Shown in pieces: positions 43,877-50,617 of a stretch of DNA of 50,617 nt. The DNA lies in the NCBI GenBank assembly GCA_030426725.1, contig JAUHXZ010000013.1, positions 1-50,617 on the forward strand. The letters are read 5' to 3'. Each line of letters opens with the position of its first letter. Within the stretch, counting starts at the first letter, position 1. The translations under genes and the position numbers were made by a program. The notes beneath the pieces are model-generated. The model did not search any database, was not told where the DNA came from, and saw only the letters and a list, made by a program, of their open reading frames with translations. The stretch comes from Actinomycetes bacterium. Its GTDB lineage: Bacteria > Actinomycetota > Actinomycetes > Propionibacteriales > Propionibacteriaceae.

Positions 43877-44953
43877 ATGGCCCAGTTCTCGATGACGCGC
43901 ACCACCGCCCCCACGTCCCCCGCTGCCCGGCAGGCCGCGCTGGCGGACCCGGGCTTCGGTCGCTACTACGTCGACCACCAGGCGGTGATCGACTACCAGG
44001 CCGGTGACGGCTGGCAGGAGCCGCGGATCGTGCCCATGAGCGAATGGGCGCTGCACCCCGCCGCCGCGGTGCTGCACTATGGCCAGGAGATCTTCGAGGG
44101 GCTCAAGGCCTACCGCCGCGAGGACAACTCGATCTGGCTGTTCCGCCCCGAGCGCAACGCGGCCCGCTTCGCGCAGTCCGCCAAGCGCATGGGCATGGCG
44201 CCCCTGCCGGAGGACCTGTTCCTCGAGTCGATCACCGAGCTGGTCAAGCTCGAACGCGACTGGGTCCCCGCGGGCGAGAATGAGCAGAGCCTCTACATCC
44301 GGCCGTTCATGATCGCCTCCGAGCCGTACCTCGGCGTCCGCGAGGCGCAGACCTACCGCTACGCCGTCATCTGCACGCCCGCCGGTCCGTACTACGACGA
44401 GCCGGTCAAGCTGTGGATCACGCCCAACTACACCCGGGCCGCCCCCGGTGGTACCGGCACCGCGAAGTGCGGCGGCAACTACGCCGCGAGCCTCATCGCC
44501 ACGCAGGAGGCCGCCGCGAACGGCTGCGGACAGGTGCTCTGGACCGACGGCGCCGAGCACAAGTGGGTCGAGGAGTGCGGCACGATGAACATCATGTTCG
44601 TCACCGCCGACGGCGAACTGGTCACCCCCGCCCTTGGCTCGATCCTGGCCGGTGTCACGCGCGAGTCCATCCTCATGCTGGCCGCCGAGCACGGCCTCAA
44701 GCCGGTCGAACGTCCAATCACCGTCGACGAAGTGCTCGATGGCGTCGAGTCCGGGAAGATCCCCGAGGTCTTCGCCTGCGGAACCGCCGCCGTCGTGACG
44801 CCCATCACGGGCTTCAACTCGCCGGACCGGGGCGTCCAGAGCGTCGCCGACGGCACCCCCGGGCGGAAGACGCGCGACATCCGTCAGCACCTGGTCGACA
44901 TCCAGTTCGGCCGCGCCGAGGACCGGTTCGGCTGGACCCGCAAGGTCTGCTGA
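43877..44953 (+). CDS. ilvE: Branched-chain amino acid aminotransferase
   Basis: A 358-residue PLP enzyme of fold type IV, transferring amino groups between Leu, Ile, Val and 2-oxoglutarate. The LHYGQEIFEGLKAYR segment and the PLP Lys in GTAKCGGNYAAS are characteristic. WVEECGTMNIMFV and TPALGSILAGVTRESIL complete the family signature. TACCAT lies eight bases before ATG 43877; the longer frame upstream (43829) is not supported. It follows the ABC-F gene by 54 bp and is probably independent. Confidence 0.94.
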   Translation: MAQFSMTRTTAPTSPAARQAALADPGFGRYYVDHQAVIDYQAGDGWQEPRIVPMSEWALHPAAAVLHYGQEIFEGLKAYRREDNSIWLFRPERNAARFAQSAKRMGMAPLPEDLFLESITELVKLERDWVPAGENEQSLYIRPFMIASEPYLGVREAQTYRYAVICTPAGPYYDEPVKLWITPNYTRAAPGGTGTAKCGGNYAASLIATQEAAANGCGQVLWTDGAEHKWVEECGTMNIMFVTADGELVTPALGSILAGVTRESILMLAAEHGLKPVERPITVDEVLDGVESGKIPEVFACGTAAVVTPITGFNSPDRGVQSVADGTPGRKTRDIRQHLVDIQFGRAEDRFGWTRKVC

Positions 44954-45004
44954 CCCTCTCGCCGTGCGGCCGCGGGCGGGTGGGCCTGGTGGCATAGTGG
45001 GCGC

Positions 45005-45628
45005 ATGAGCACCCCTCAGCCCCCGCGGCCCGACGGGTGGGAACCCCCACAGCACCGGCCCGGCGACGGCCAGGGGGTCTACGGGCCGCCGCCGTCGTTC
45101 AGAGCGGCGCGGCGCGGCAACCGGCGACGGTGGGGCCGCGTCCTCACGATCGTCGGAGCCGTCCTGCTGCTCGCCGGGCTGGCGATGGGCGCGGCGTTCG
45201 CCCGCACGATCGAGGACATCATCCCCGCGCTCGACCAGTCCACGCGGGCCGACGGCGGAGCCACCGCAACCCTCCGCGGCGACGACATGCTCGTGCTCTA
45301 CGCCCCCACCGCGACGCAACCGACCTGCCGGATCACCGGGCCGGGCGGTCAGCCCCCGGACACGGACCTGGGTGGCACCCGCTATTCGTTCACGGTCAAC
45401 GGGGTGAGCTACGAGTCGATCGCGAAGATCGGCGGCCCGGGGCAGCCGGCCGGCGACTACGTCGTCGAGTGTGACGAGGACGGGGTGATCCTGACGCCGC
45501 CGCTGAGGATCTCAGGCATCCTCGGGACGGTGTTCGTGCTGGTGGGCGCCATCGGTGCAGGAACGCTCGGCGGCACATTGCTCATCGTCGGCCTCGTCAT
45601 GTGGGGCACGGGCCGACACCGGGAATAG
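45005..45628 (+). CDS. Hypothetical membrane protein with Pro-rich N-terminus
   Basis: A 207-residue protein with a cytoplasmic Pro/Gly-rich N-terminus, helix 1 (VLTIVGAVLLLAGLAMGAAFA, about 46-66), an external domain with two Cys (PTCRITGPGG and VVECDEDG) that could form a disulfide, and helix 2 (about 172-200). CATAGT six bases before ATG 45005 suggests a near-leaderless start. Proline-rich tails of this kind are common in actinobacterial membrane proteins; no function is recognised. It ends 59 bp before the luciferase-like gene. Confidence 0.68.
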   Translation: MSTPQPPRPDGWEPPQHRPGDGQGVYGPPPSFRAARRGNRRRWGRVLTIVGAVLLLAGLAMGAAFARTIEDIIPALDQSTRADGGATATLRGDDMLVLYAPTATQPTCRITGPGGQPPDTDLGGTRYSFTVNGVSYESIAKIGGPGQPAGDYVVECDEDGVILTPPLRISGILGTVFVLVGAIGAGTLGGTLLIVGLVMWGTGRHRE

Positions 45629-45687
45629 TTTCAGTTTCAACTTGTTGTGTTTCGGTGAGACCGCACACCACGTTGGGAGCTAAGGCA

Positions 45688-46842
45688 ATGCAGTTCGGCA
45701 TCTTCAGCATCGGGGACGTCACGACCGACCCCACGAACGGCCGCACGCCTTCGGAGCACGAGCGCATCCGGGCGATGGTGGAGATCGCGCGGAAGACGGA
45801 GGAGGCCGGTCTCGACGTCTTCGCGACCGGCGAGCACCACAACCCCCCGTTCGTCGCTCCCGCGAACCCGCCGATCCTCATGGCCCACCTCGCCGCCCAG
45901 ACCGAGCGGCTCATCCTCTCGACGGCCACCACACTCATCACCACCAATGACCCCGTCCGGCTGGCTGAGGACTACGCCTACGTGCAGCACCTCGCCGAGG
46001 GCCGGGTCGACCTCATGATGGGCCGCGGCAACACCGGTCCCGTGTATCCGTGGTTCGGCAAGGATATCCGCGACGGCATCGCCCTCGCGGTGGAGAACTA
46101 CGCGTTGCTGCACCAGTTGTGGCGCGAGGAGTCAGTCACCTGGGAGGGCAAGCTGCGCACCCCGCTGCACGGCTTCACGGCCACCCCGCGGCCGCTCGAC
46201 GGCGTCCCGCCGTTCGTGTGGCACGGCTCGATCCGCTCGCCCGAGATCGCCGAGCAGGCGGCCTACTACGGCGACGGCTTCTTCCACAACAACATCTTCT
46301 GGCCAGCGAGCCACACCCGGAAGATGGTCGGCATCTACCGCCGCCGATTCGAGCACTACGGCCACGGACGCGCCGACCAGGCCATCGTCGGGCTCGGCGG
46401 ACAGGTGTTCATGCGGAAGAACTCGCAGGACGCGGTGCGCGAGTTCCGCCCCTACTTCGACCGCGCGCCCGTCTACGGCGGCGGTCCGTCGCTCGAGGAG
46501 TTCACCCGCGAGACCCCGCTGACCGTCGGCTCGCCGCAGCAGGTCATCGAGCGGGTCCTGGGGTTCCGCGAGTACGTCGGCGACTACCAGCGCCAGCTGT
46601 TCCTCATGGACCACGCCGGCCTCCCGCAGAAGACGGTGCTCGAGCAGATCGACATCCTCGGTGAGGAGGTCGTTCCGGTGCTGCGCAGGGAGTTCGACGC
46701 CCTGCGCCCCGCGCACGTCCCCGACGCCCCTACCCACGCGTCGCTGCTGGCGGCCCGCGGCGAAGTCTCCGAGCCCGAGCGCACCGAACCCTCCGTCGAC
46801 CGCTGGACCGGCACCCGCGCGGAGGACGGCAACCGCCTCTGA
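45688..46842 (+). CDS. LLM-class flavin-dependent monooxygenase (CE1758-like)
   Basis: A 384-residue luciferase-like TIM-barrel enzyme (MQFGIFSIGD start; EAGLDVFATGEHH; GRVDLMMGRG; YGDGFFHNNIF). It would use reduced FMN supplied by the reductase encoded 134 bp downstream; the pair matches the CE1758/CE1759 two-component group. Substrate unknown. ATG 45688 is chosen after GGGAGC. In the leader, AGTTTCA-GTTTCAA repeats (about 45628-45640) may be regulatory. A dispersed repeat separates it from its partner gene. Confidence 0.85.
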   Translation: MQFGIFSIGDVTTDPTNGRTPSEHERIRAMVEIARKTEEAGLDVFATGEHHNPPFVAPANPPILMAHLAAQTERLILSTATTLITTNDPVRLAEDYAYVQHLAEGRVDLMMGRGNTGPVYPWFGKDIRDGIALAVENYALLHQLWREESVTWEGKLRTPLHGFTATPRPLDGVPPFVWHGSIRSPEIAEQAAYYGDGFFHNNIFWPASHTRKMVGIYRRRFEHYGHGRADQAIVGLGGQVFMRKNSQDAVREFRPYFDRAPVYGGGPSLEEFTRETPLTVGSPQQVIERVLGFREYVGDYQRQLFLMDHAGLPQKTVLEQIDILGEEVVPVLRREFDALRPAHVPDAPTHASLLAARGEVSEPERTEPSVDRWTGTRAEDGNRL

Positions 46843-46857
46843 CCCTCCGTCCGCCCA

Positions 46858-46942
46858 GCCGTGAGCACTTTCCCGGACCCGATCCGGATCCGGTCCGCTT
46901 GATCGTTCACCACCGCGTCCAACCCGGGAAAGTGCTCACGGC
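46858..46942. repeat. Dispersed inverted repeat, copy B
   Basis: Perfect 19-bp arms (46858-46876 and 46924-46942) containing GCCGTGAGCACTTTCCCGG and its reverse complement around a 47-base centre that shares GATCCGGATC with copy A. It lies between the monooxygenase and its FMN reductase partner. Confidence 0.85.
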
Positions 46943-46976
46943 TCCGCCCACTCACTCACCAGCCTGAAGGAAGTTC

Positions 46977-47567
46977 ATGTACCGCATCGCCGTGATCTCC
47001 GGCGGCCTCGGGTCGCCGTCGTCCACCCGCGTCCTCGCCGACGATGTCATCGGCCGCCTGGGCGCCACCCTCGATGCCCGCGGGGAGAGCCTCGACGTCA
47101 CCGTCGCGGAGCTGCGCGACCTGGCGCACCCAATCGTCGACGCCATGCTCACCGGCTTCCCGACCGGCGACCTGGCCCGCGTCGTCGACGACGTCGCGGC
47201 CGCGGACGCGCTCGTCGTGGTCAGCCCCACCTTCTCCGCCTCCGTCAGCGGCCTGGTGAAGAGTTTCTTCGACATCCTCGAGCCGGGCACCCTCGACGGA
47301 AAGCCCGTCCTGCTGGGCGCCACCGGCGGAACCGAGCGGCACTCGCTGATGCTTGAGTTCGCGATGCGCCCGCTGTTCAGCTACCTCGGCGCGCTGCCGG
47401 TGCGCACGGCGATCTTCGCCGCGACGTCCGACTTCGGGGCCGCGGCTTCTCTGGGGGCCCGTGTCCAGCGCGGCGTCGACGAACTGGCCGACGCCCTCGC
47501 CGGAACCCGGGCGAAGGCTGACGCCGGCGACGAGGTCGTCGACTTCGCCACCCTGCTCGCCGGTTGA
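46977..47567 (+). CDS. NAD(P)H-dependent FMN reductase (CE1759-like)
   Basis: A 196-residue flavodoxin-fold reductase. The FMN loop is SGGLGSPSSTRVLAD, followed by SPTFSASVSGLVKSFFD and LLGATGGTERHS. It supplies reduced flavin to the adjacent luciferase-like monooxygenase; such gene pairs are often neighbours or fused. GAAGGAAG precedes ATG 46977. It ends 4 bp before the stop of the convergent mshB, so the two have no space for a terminator. Confidence 0.86.
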   Translation: MYRIAVISGGLGSPSSTRVLADDVIGRLGATLDARGESLDVTVAELRDLAHPIVDAMLTGFPTGDLARVVDDVAAADALVVVSPTFSASVSGLVKSFFDILEPGTLDGKPVLLGATGGTERHSLMLEFAMRPLFSYLGALPVRTAIFAATSDFGAAASLGARVQRGVDELADALAGTRAKADAGDEVVDFATLLAG

Positions 47568-47571
47568 CCCG

Positions 47572-48465
47572 TCAGACCTCGGTGTCGAGCCCCTCGAACA
47601 GGCAGGTCGCGGGGCCGTCGCCGGCCGGGAACGGGACGCCCCAGCCCAGCTGGTAGGCCTCGCCGGCCTCCGGAAGCTCCTGCGCGATCCGGTAGAACTT
47701 CCAGAACGGATCCTCGAGGTTCACCTGGCTGCGGTGCGACCCGAGCGCCCGGCGGCACACATCGAGCCAGGGCGCGGTCTCAATGACGGCGACGATGCGC
47801 GACGGGTCCACTCCGAAGCCCTCGGCCTCGCGGTCGCGGCCCGGCCACAGCTCGATCCCGCGCTCCATCGCGATCGCGTACGCCTCGGCCCACCGCTGCG
47901 TGTTGTGGGTCACCCACACGATCCGGCTGATGCTCCACGGCTCGCCCAGATCCGGGCGGTGCGACGGCGAGGCCGCCAGCATGCTCGCGTACATCAGGAC
48001 GCGGTGGGCCTGGATGTGGTCCGGGTGGCCGTAGTTGCCGTACGGATCGTACGTGACAGCCACCTGCGGACGGCGGCTGCGGATGACCTCGACGAGGTGA
48101 TCGGACGCCTCGACCAGGTCGGCGCGCCAGAATGCGTTGTCGGGCATCTCGTCGGGGACGGCCGCGCGCCCGTCGGGCCCGGTGGTCATGCCGGAGTCGT
48201 GGTACCGGCCCTTCCCGCCCAGGTAGAGGTGGTCGGTGAGCCCGATCTCCCGCATGGCCTCGGCGATCTCCGTCGTGCGGTGCGCCCCCAGTTCGGCCGG
48301 CGTGAAGTGCTGCCACTCCGGCAGCATGATCTCGCCGAGTTCGCCGAGTGTGCAGGTGACCAGCGTGACCTGCGTGCCCTCGTCGAGGTAGCGCGCCATC
48401 GTGGCGGCGGACTGGCTCGACTCGTCGTCGGGGTGGGCGTGGACAAGGAGAAGTCGGCGGTTCAC
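47572..48465 (-). CDS. mshB: GlcNAc-inositol deacetylase of mycothiol synthesis
   Basis: A 297-residue zinc deacetylase. Metal ligands are visible in HAHPDDES (His-x2-Asp-Asp) and YGHPDHIQAH; the Asp of HPDDE is the catalytic base. CTLGELGEI and YLGGKGRYHDSGM are the MshB-type rather than Mca-type signatures. It removes acetyl from GlcNAc-Ins, a mycothiol precursor, so the cell should make mycothiol, the actinobacterial thiol. GTG 48463-48465 has TAAACT seven bases upstream, a leaderless start. Confidence 0.9.
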   Translation of the reverse strand: MNRRLLLVHAHPDDESSQSAATMARYLDEGTQVTLVTCTLGELGEIMLPEWQHFTPAELGAHRTTEIAEAMREIGLTDHLYLGGKGRYHDSGMTTGPDGRAAVPDEMPDNAFWRADLVEASDHLVEVIRSRRPQVAVTYDPYGNYGHPDHIQAHRVLMYASMLAASPSHRPDLGEPWSISRIVWVTHNTQRWAEAYAIAMERGIELWPGRDREAEGFGVDPSRIVAVIETAPWLDVCRRALGSHRSQVNLEDPFWKFYRIAQELPEAGEAYQLGWGVPFPAGDGPATCLFEGLDTEV

Positions 48466-48509
48466 GCGGGACAGTTTACGCCGCCGCGCCGTGGTGCTAC
48501 GCCGTTCAA

Positions 48510-49139
48510 CTATCCGTCCAGTCCGAGCAGCGGCCGAAGGTCGTCGACGGTGGCGACAGTGTGCCGGGCGCCGTGATCGACGCGGATGTCGGGCGACTCG
48601 AGTGCCGCCGTCGCGATCCCGGCGGCGGCGGCAGCCTCGGCGTCGATGGGACGGTCGCCCACCGACAGGCACTGCGCCGGATCCAGACCGTGGCGCTCCA
48701 GCATCGCCAGGTACATGGCGGGGTCGGGCTTGCGCGGAAACCCGTCCGAGGTGGAGATGAGGTCGTCGACCTCCAGGCTGAGGCCGCGCAGCAGCCCGAG
48801 GGCCGAGTCGCGGTCGCGGTGGGTGACCACGAGGTTGAGCCCTCCGGCGGCGCGCACGTCGCGGATGAGGCGCTCCGCACCCGGCATCGCGGGGGCGGGC
48901 TCGTGGAGCCACCGCCGCCGGAGTTCCCGGTTCGCGGCGGCCAGCTCCGCGCGGTCCACCCCGAAGCGAGCGGCAAGCGTCGCGATGGCGTGCCCCGTCG
49001 AGATGCGCGTCAGTCGCGACACCTCGATGAGGTCGACGGTGAGCCCGTGGCCGCGGATCGTGCCCGCCAACGCGGCATCGAGGGCGGGGTAGGTGTCCAC
49101 GAGCGTGCCGCCCATGTCCCAGAACACATGTCGATGCAT
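48510..49139 (-). CDS. HAD-superfamily hydrolase with DxG motif
   Basis: A 209-residue HAD-IA protein. Motif I is FWDMGGTLVD, in which the second Asp of DxD is Gly10, so the acid/base is missing. Motif II is VVTHRDRD, Lys is in RKPDPAMYL and motif IV is SVGDRPIDAEAA. Proteins with DxGGT are known in low-activity or specialised HADs. TAGGCT seven bases before ATG 49139 suggests a leaderless mRNA. Not linked to mycothiol synthesis in any known way. Confidence 0.78.
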   Translation of the reverse strand: MHRHVFWDMGGTLVDTYPALDAALAGTIRGHGLTVDLIEVSRLTRISTGHAIATLAARFGVDRAELAAANRELRRRWLHEPAPAMPGAERLIRDVRAAGGLNLVVTHRDRDSALGLLRGLSLEVDDLISTSDGFPRKPDPAMYLAMLERHGLDPAQCLSVGDRPIDAEAAAAAGIATAALESPDIRVDHGARHTVATVDDLRPLLGLDG

Positions 49140-49235
49140 GCCTTCGAGCCTAAGGGGGCGTGGCCGCGGCGCCGGGATATGGACCGTCCCCGGTGGTCCG
49201 CGGCGCGCGGCGGTCAGGCCCCGTAGCCTGGCCCC

Positions 49236-49865
49236 GTGCTCGACATCGATCCCGCCCGGCTGCGAGGACTCAAGCGGACCGTGCTCATCGTCGCGCTGCT
49301 GAACTTCGGCTACTTCTTCGTCGAGGGGGCCGTCGCGCTGGCGATCGGGTCGGTGTCGCTGTTCGCCGACTCGGTCGACTTCCTCGAGGACACCGCCGTC
49401 AACCTGCTCATCTTCGTGGCCCTGGGGTGGCCGCTCGCGCACCGGGCCAAAGCCGGGAAGGTGATGGCGGGGGTGATCCTGGTGCCAGCGCTCGCCGCCC
49501 TTTGGCAGGCGGTCGCGAAGTTCCAGAACCCGGAGGCCCCGGATCCGCTGTCGCTCGTCCTCACCGCCGGTGGGGCCGTCGTCATCAACACGATCTGCGC
49601 CGTGCTGCTCCTGGGTCAGCGGGACCACGGCGGATCAATGACGCGCGCCGCATGGCTCGCCGCCCGCAACGACGTCGTCATCAACCTGGGCATCATCGCG
49701 ATGGGCGTGCTCACCCTCACACTCGTCCCGAACGGCTGGCCGGACCTGATCCTGGGCATGGGCATCGTCGTCCTGAACTTCGGGGCCGCCAGGGAGGTCT
49801 GGGAGGTTGCCGAGGAGGAGAACCTCGCAGCCAAGGCGCTGGCCGGCGAGGTCGACGACGACTGA
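49236..49865 (+). CDS. CDF-like cation transporter
   Basis: A 209-residue protein with about six helices. The motif FADSVDFLEDTAVNL in helix 2 is the Asp-rich metal site of cation diffusion facilitators. The expected His-x3-Asp in helix 5 reads ARNDVVINLG, so one ligand pair is reduced. There is no His-rich loop or cytoplasmic C-terminal domain, only an acidic tail. GTG 49236 has TAGCCT six bases upstream, a leaderless start. Metal unknown. It ends 24 bp before a dispersed repeat. Confidence 0.78.
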   Translation: MLDIDPARLRGLKRTVLIVALLNFGYFFVEGAVALAIGSVSLFADSVDFLEDTAVNLLIFVALGWPLAHRAKAGKVMAGVILVPALAALWQAVAKFQNPEAPDPLSLVLTAGGAVVINTICAVLLLGQRDHGGSMTRAAWLAARNDVVINLGIIAMGVLTLTLVPNGWPDLILGMGIVVLNFGAAREVWEVAEEENLAAKALAGEVDDD

Positions 49866-49889
49866 GGGGGGCCGTCACGGCACCCTCCC

Positions 49890-49974
49890 GCCGCGAGCAC
49901 TTTTGCCGCTTCGACTCGTGCGGAAGCGCTCCACCGGGCTCGATCGTGATCGAGGCCGGGGAAGTGCTCACGGC
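49890..49974. repeat. Dispersed inverted repeat, copy C (degenerate)
   Basis: Imperfect arms (49890-49908 and 49955-49974) share the CGAGCACTTTTG and GAAGTGCTCACGGC core with copies A and B; the centre holds TCGATCGTGATCGA. The right arm supplies the stop codon (TCA 49968-49970, TGA on the minus strand) of the DUF5671 gene. Confidence 0.7.
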
Positions 49975-50617
49975 TTCGGCGTGGCGGGGGCCTCCGGTTC
50001 GGGGATGAAGGACCGGCGCCCGGTGGGGTCGACGACCAGCACCCGGTGACCGCCCTCCTCGGCGACGATCACCACGTCGAGGCCGGTGTAGCCGGTGAGC
50101 TCGCCGGCCAGCGCCGCGACATCCCAGTCGGCGGCCGGCGCGTCCAGCCGCCCCCACACCTCGACGCGGGCTCCCGTCGCCCTCGTCAGCTCACGGTCCA
50201 GCTCGGGCGAGACCGCCCCGACCAGCAGTACCGTCCTCGGGCCGCGGCCACGGTTCCCGCCGCCCGCGGTGCGGTCCGCGCGGAACACAGCGCCGTGGTA
50301 CGCGGACACCGCGGCGGCCCCGATGAGGGTGCCGAGCCCGTAGCGCATGCCGCGCAGTGTGGCGGGACCGAGGGTGCCGGCCACGACGTCCTGCATCAGC
50401 GTCACCGCGACCGTGATGAGCGCCACCACCGCGGCCACCGCGGCCAGCCCGAACAGCACCACGAGGTAGACGCGGCGCGTCGGCGAGGCAAGTTCGTCGT
50501 CGGACGATTCGGCCGCGGCGCGGCGGATCCGGGCCCAGAACACCCACCACACGGGCACGCCGACCACGAGCAGCGTGATGGCGGCCCAGAAGGTGTTGAT
50601 CACCGGCATGCCGGCGT
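49968..50617 (-). CDS. DUF5671-like membrane protein (5' end beyond window)
   Basis: At least 213 residues. Two helices in view (VINTFWAAITLLVVGVPVWW and VYLVVLFGLAAVAAVVALITV) and a third (GLGTLIGAAAVSAYHGAVF) precede a soluble domain with LLVGAVSPELDREL and VVIVAEEGGHRVLVVDP. It belongs with the DUF5671 membrane proteins of unknown function. The frame remains open to the window edge past ATG 50607-50609, so the true start is probably upstream. The stop is provided by repeat copy C. Confidence 0.65.
   Translation of the reverse strand, partial: AGMPVINTFWAAITLLVVGVPVWWVFWARIRRAAAESSDDELASPTRRVYLVVLFGLAAVAAVVALITVAVTLMQDVVAGTLGPATLRGMRYGLGTLIGAAAVSAYHGAVFRADRTAGGGNRGRGPRTVLLVGAVSPELDRELTRATGARVEVWGRLDAPAADWDVAALAGELTGYTGLDVVIVAEEGGHRVLVVDPTGRRSFIPEPEAPATPKP

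Overview
The window is about 50.6 kb of high-GC DNA from an actinobacterium (Actinomycetota). A mycothiol-pathway deacetylase, an actinobacterial-type tad/Flp pilus locus, class I fumarase, a single-polypeptide BC-BCCP-CT acyl-CoA carboxylase and many RTG starts six to seven bases after a TANNNT box all fit this. A member of the Propionibacteriales is plausible, but that is inference and cannot be settled from the window.

Layout. 1-6.2 kb (minus): a tad pilus operon, read in the order CpaB-like SAF protein, TadZ/CpaE-like ATPase, TadA, TadB, TadC, a 60-residue Flp-type pilin and a LysM membrane protein cut by the window edge. The control region in front of it and the gap before the pilin carry DnaA-box-like sites. 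6.4-10.9 kb: secreted zinc metalloprotease, zinc alcohol dehydrogenase, MFS transporter and a PRPP synthetase paralogue. 11.0-15.0 kb (minus): an MmsAB/ChvE-type multiple-sugar ABC importer with a hairpin after the binding protein and a LacI-like operator. 15.3-19.5 kb: radical SAM/SPASM enzyme, DUF2871 membrane protein, alpha/beta hydrolase and UMF1-like MFS transporter. 19.8-25.0 kb (plus): citrate synthase, GH127 arabinofuranosidase and an ABC exporter. 25.0-25.7 kb: a gene-free block built of palindromic repeats. 25.7-29.0 kb: a Crp/Fnr regulator divergent from a stand-alone HMA metallochaperone and a P1B ATPase whose usual CPC motif reads CPG, with an FNR-type box at about -41.5 of the predicted metal-gene promoter. 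29.2-34.2 kb: the carboxylase. 35.2-38.3 kb: a two-component system flanked by two small membrane-anchored proteins with very acidic tails; both acidic genes have the same composite operator upstream. 38.4-45 kb: fumarase, an atypical SDR, OsmC, an ABC-F protein behind an 11-codon leader peptide and intrinsic terminator, and IlvE. 45-50.6 kb: a two-component luciferase-like monooxygenase/FMN reductase pair, MshB, HAD phosphatase, a CDF-like cation transporter and a DUF5671 protein running off the edge.

Main themes for follow-up. (1) The two-component/acidic-protein module with its shared ATGAG-22 bp-ATGAGA-N4-TCTCAT operator looks like a self-contained envelope-sensing system. (2) The ABC-F gene appears to be controlled by leader-peptide attenuation. 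(3) At least three families of intergenic palindromes are dispersed through the window, one with three copies sharing the GTGAGCACTT core. (4) Long perfect hairpins without U-tracts lie after several genes and may serve as terminators.
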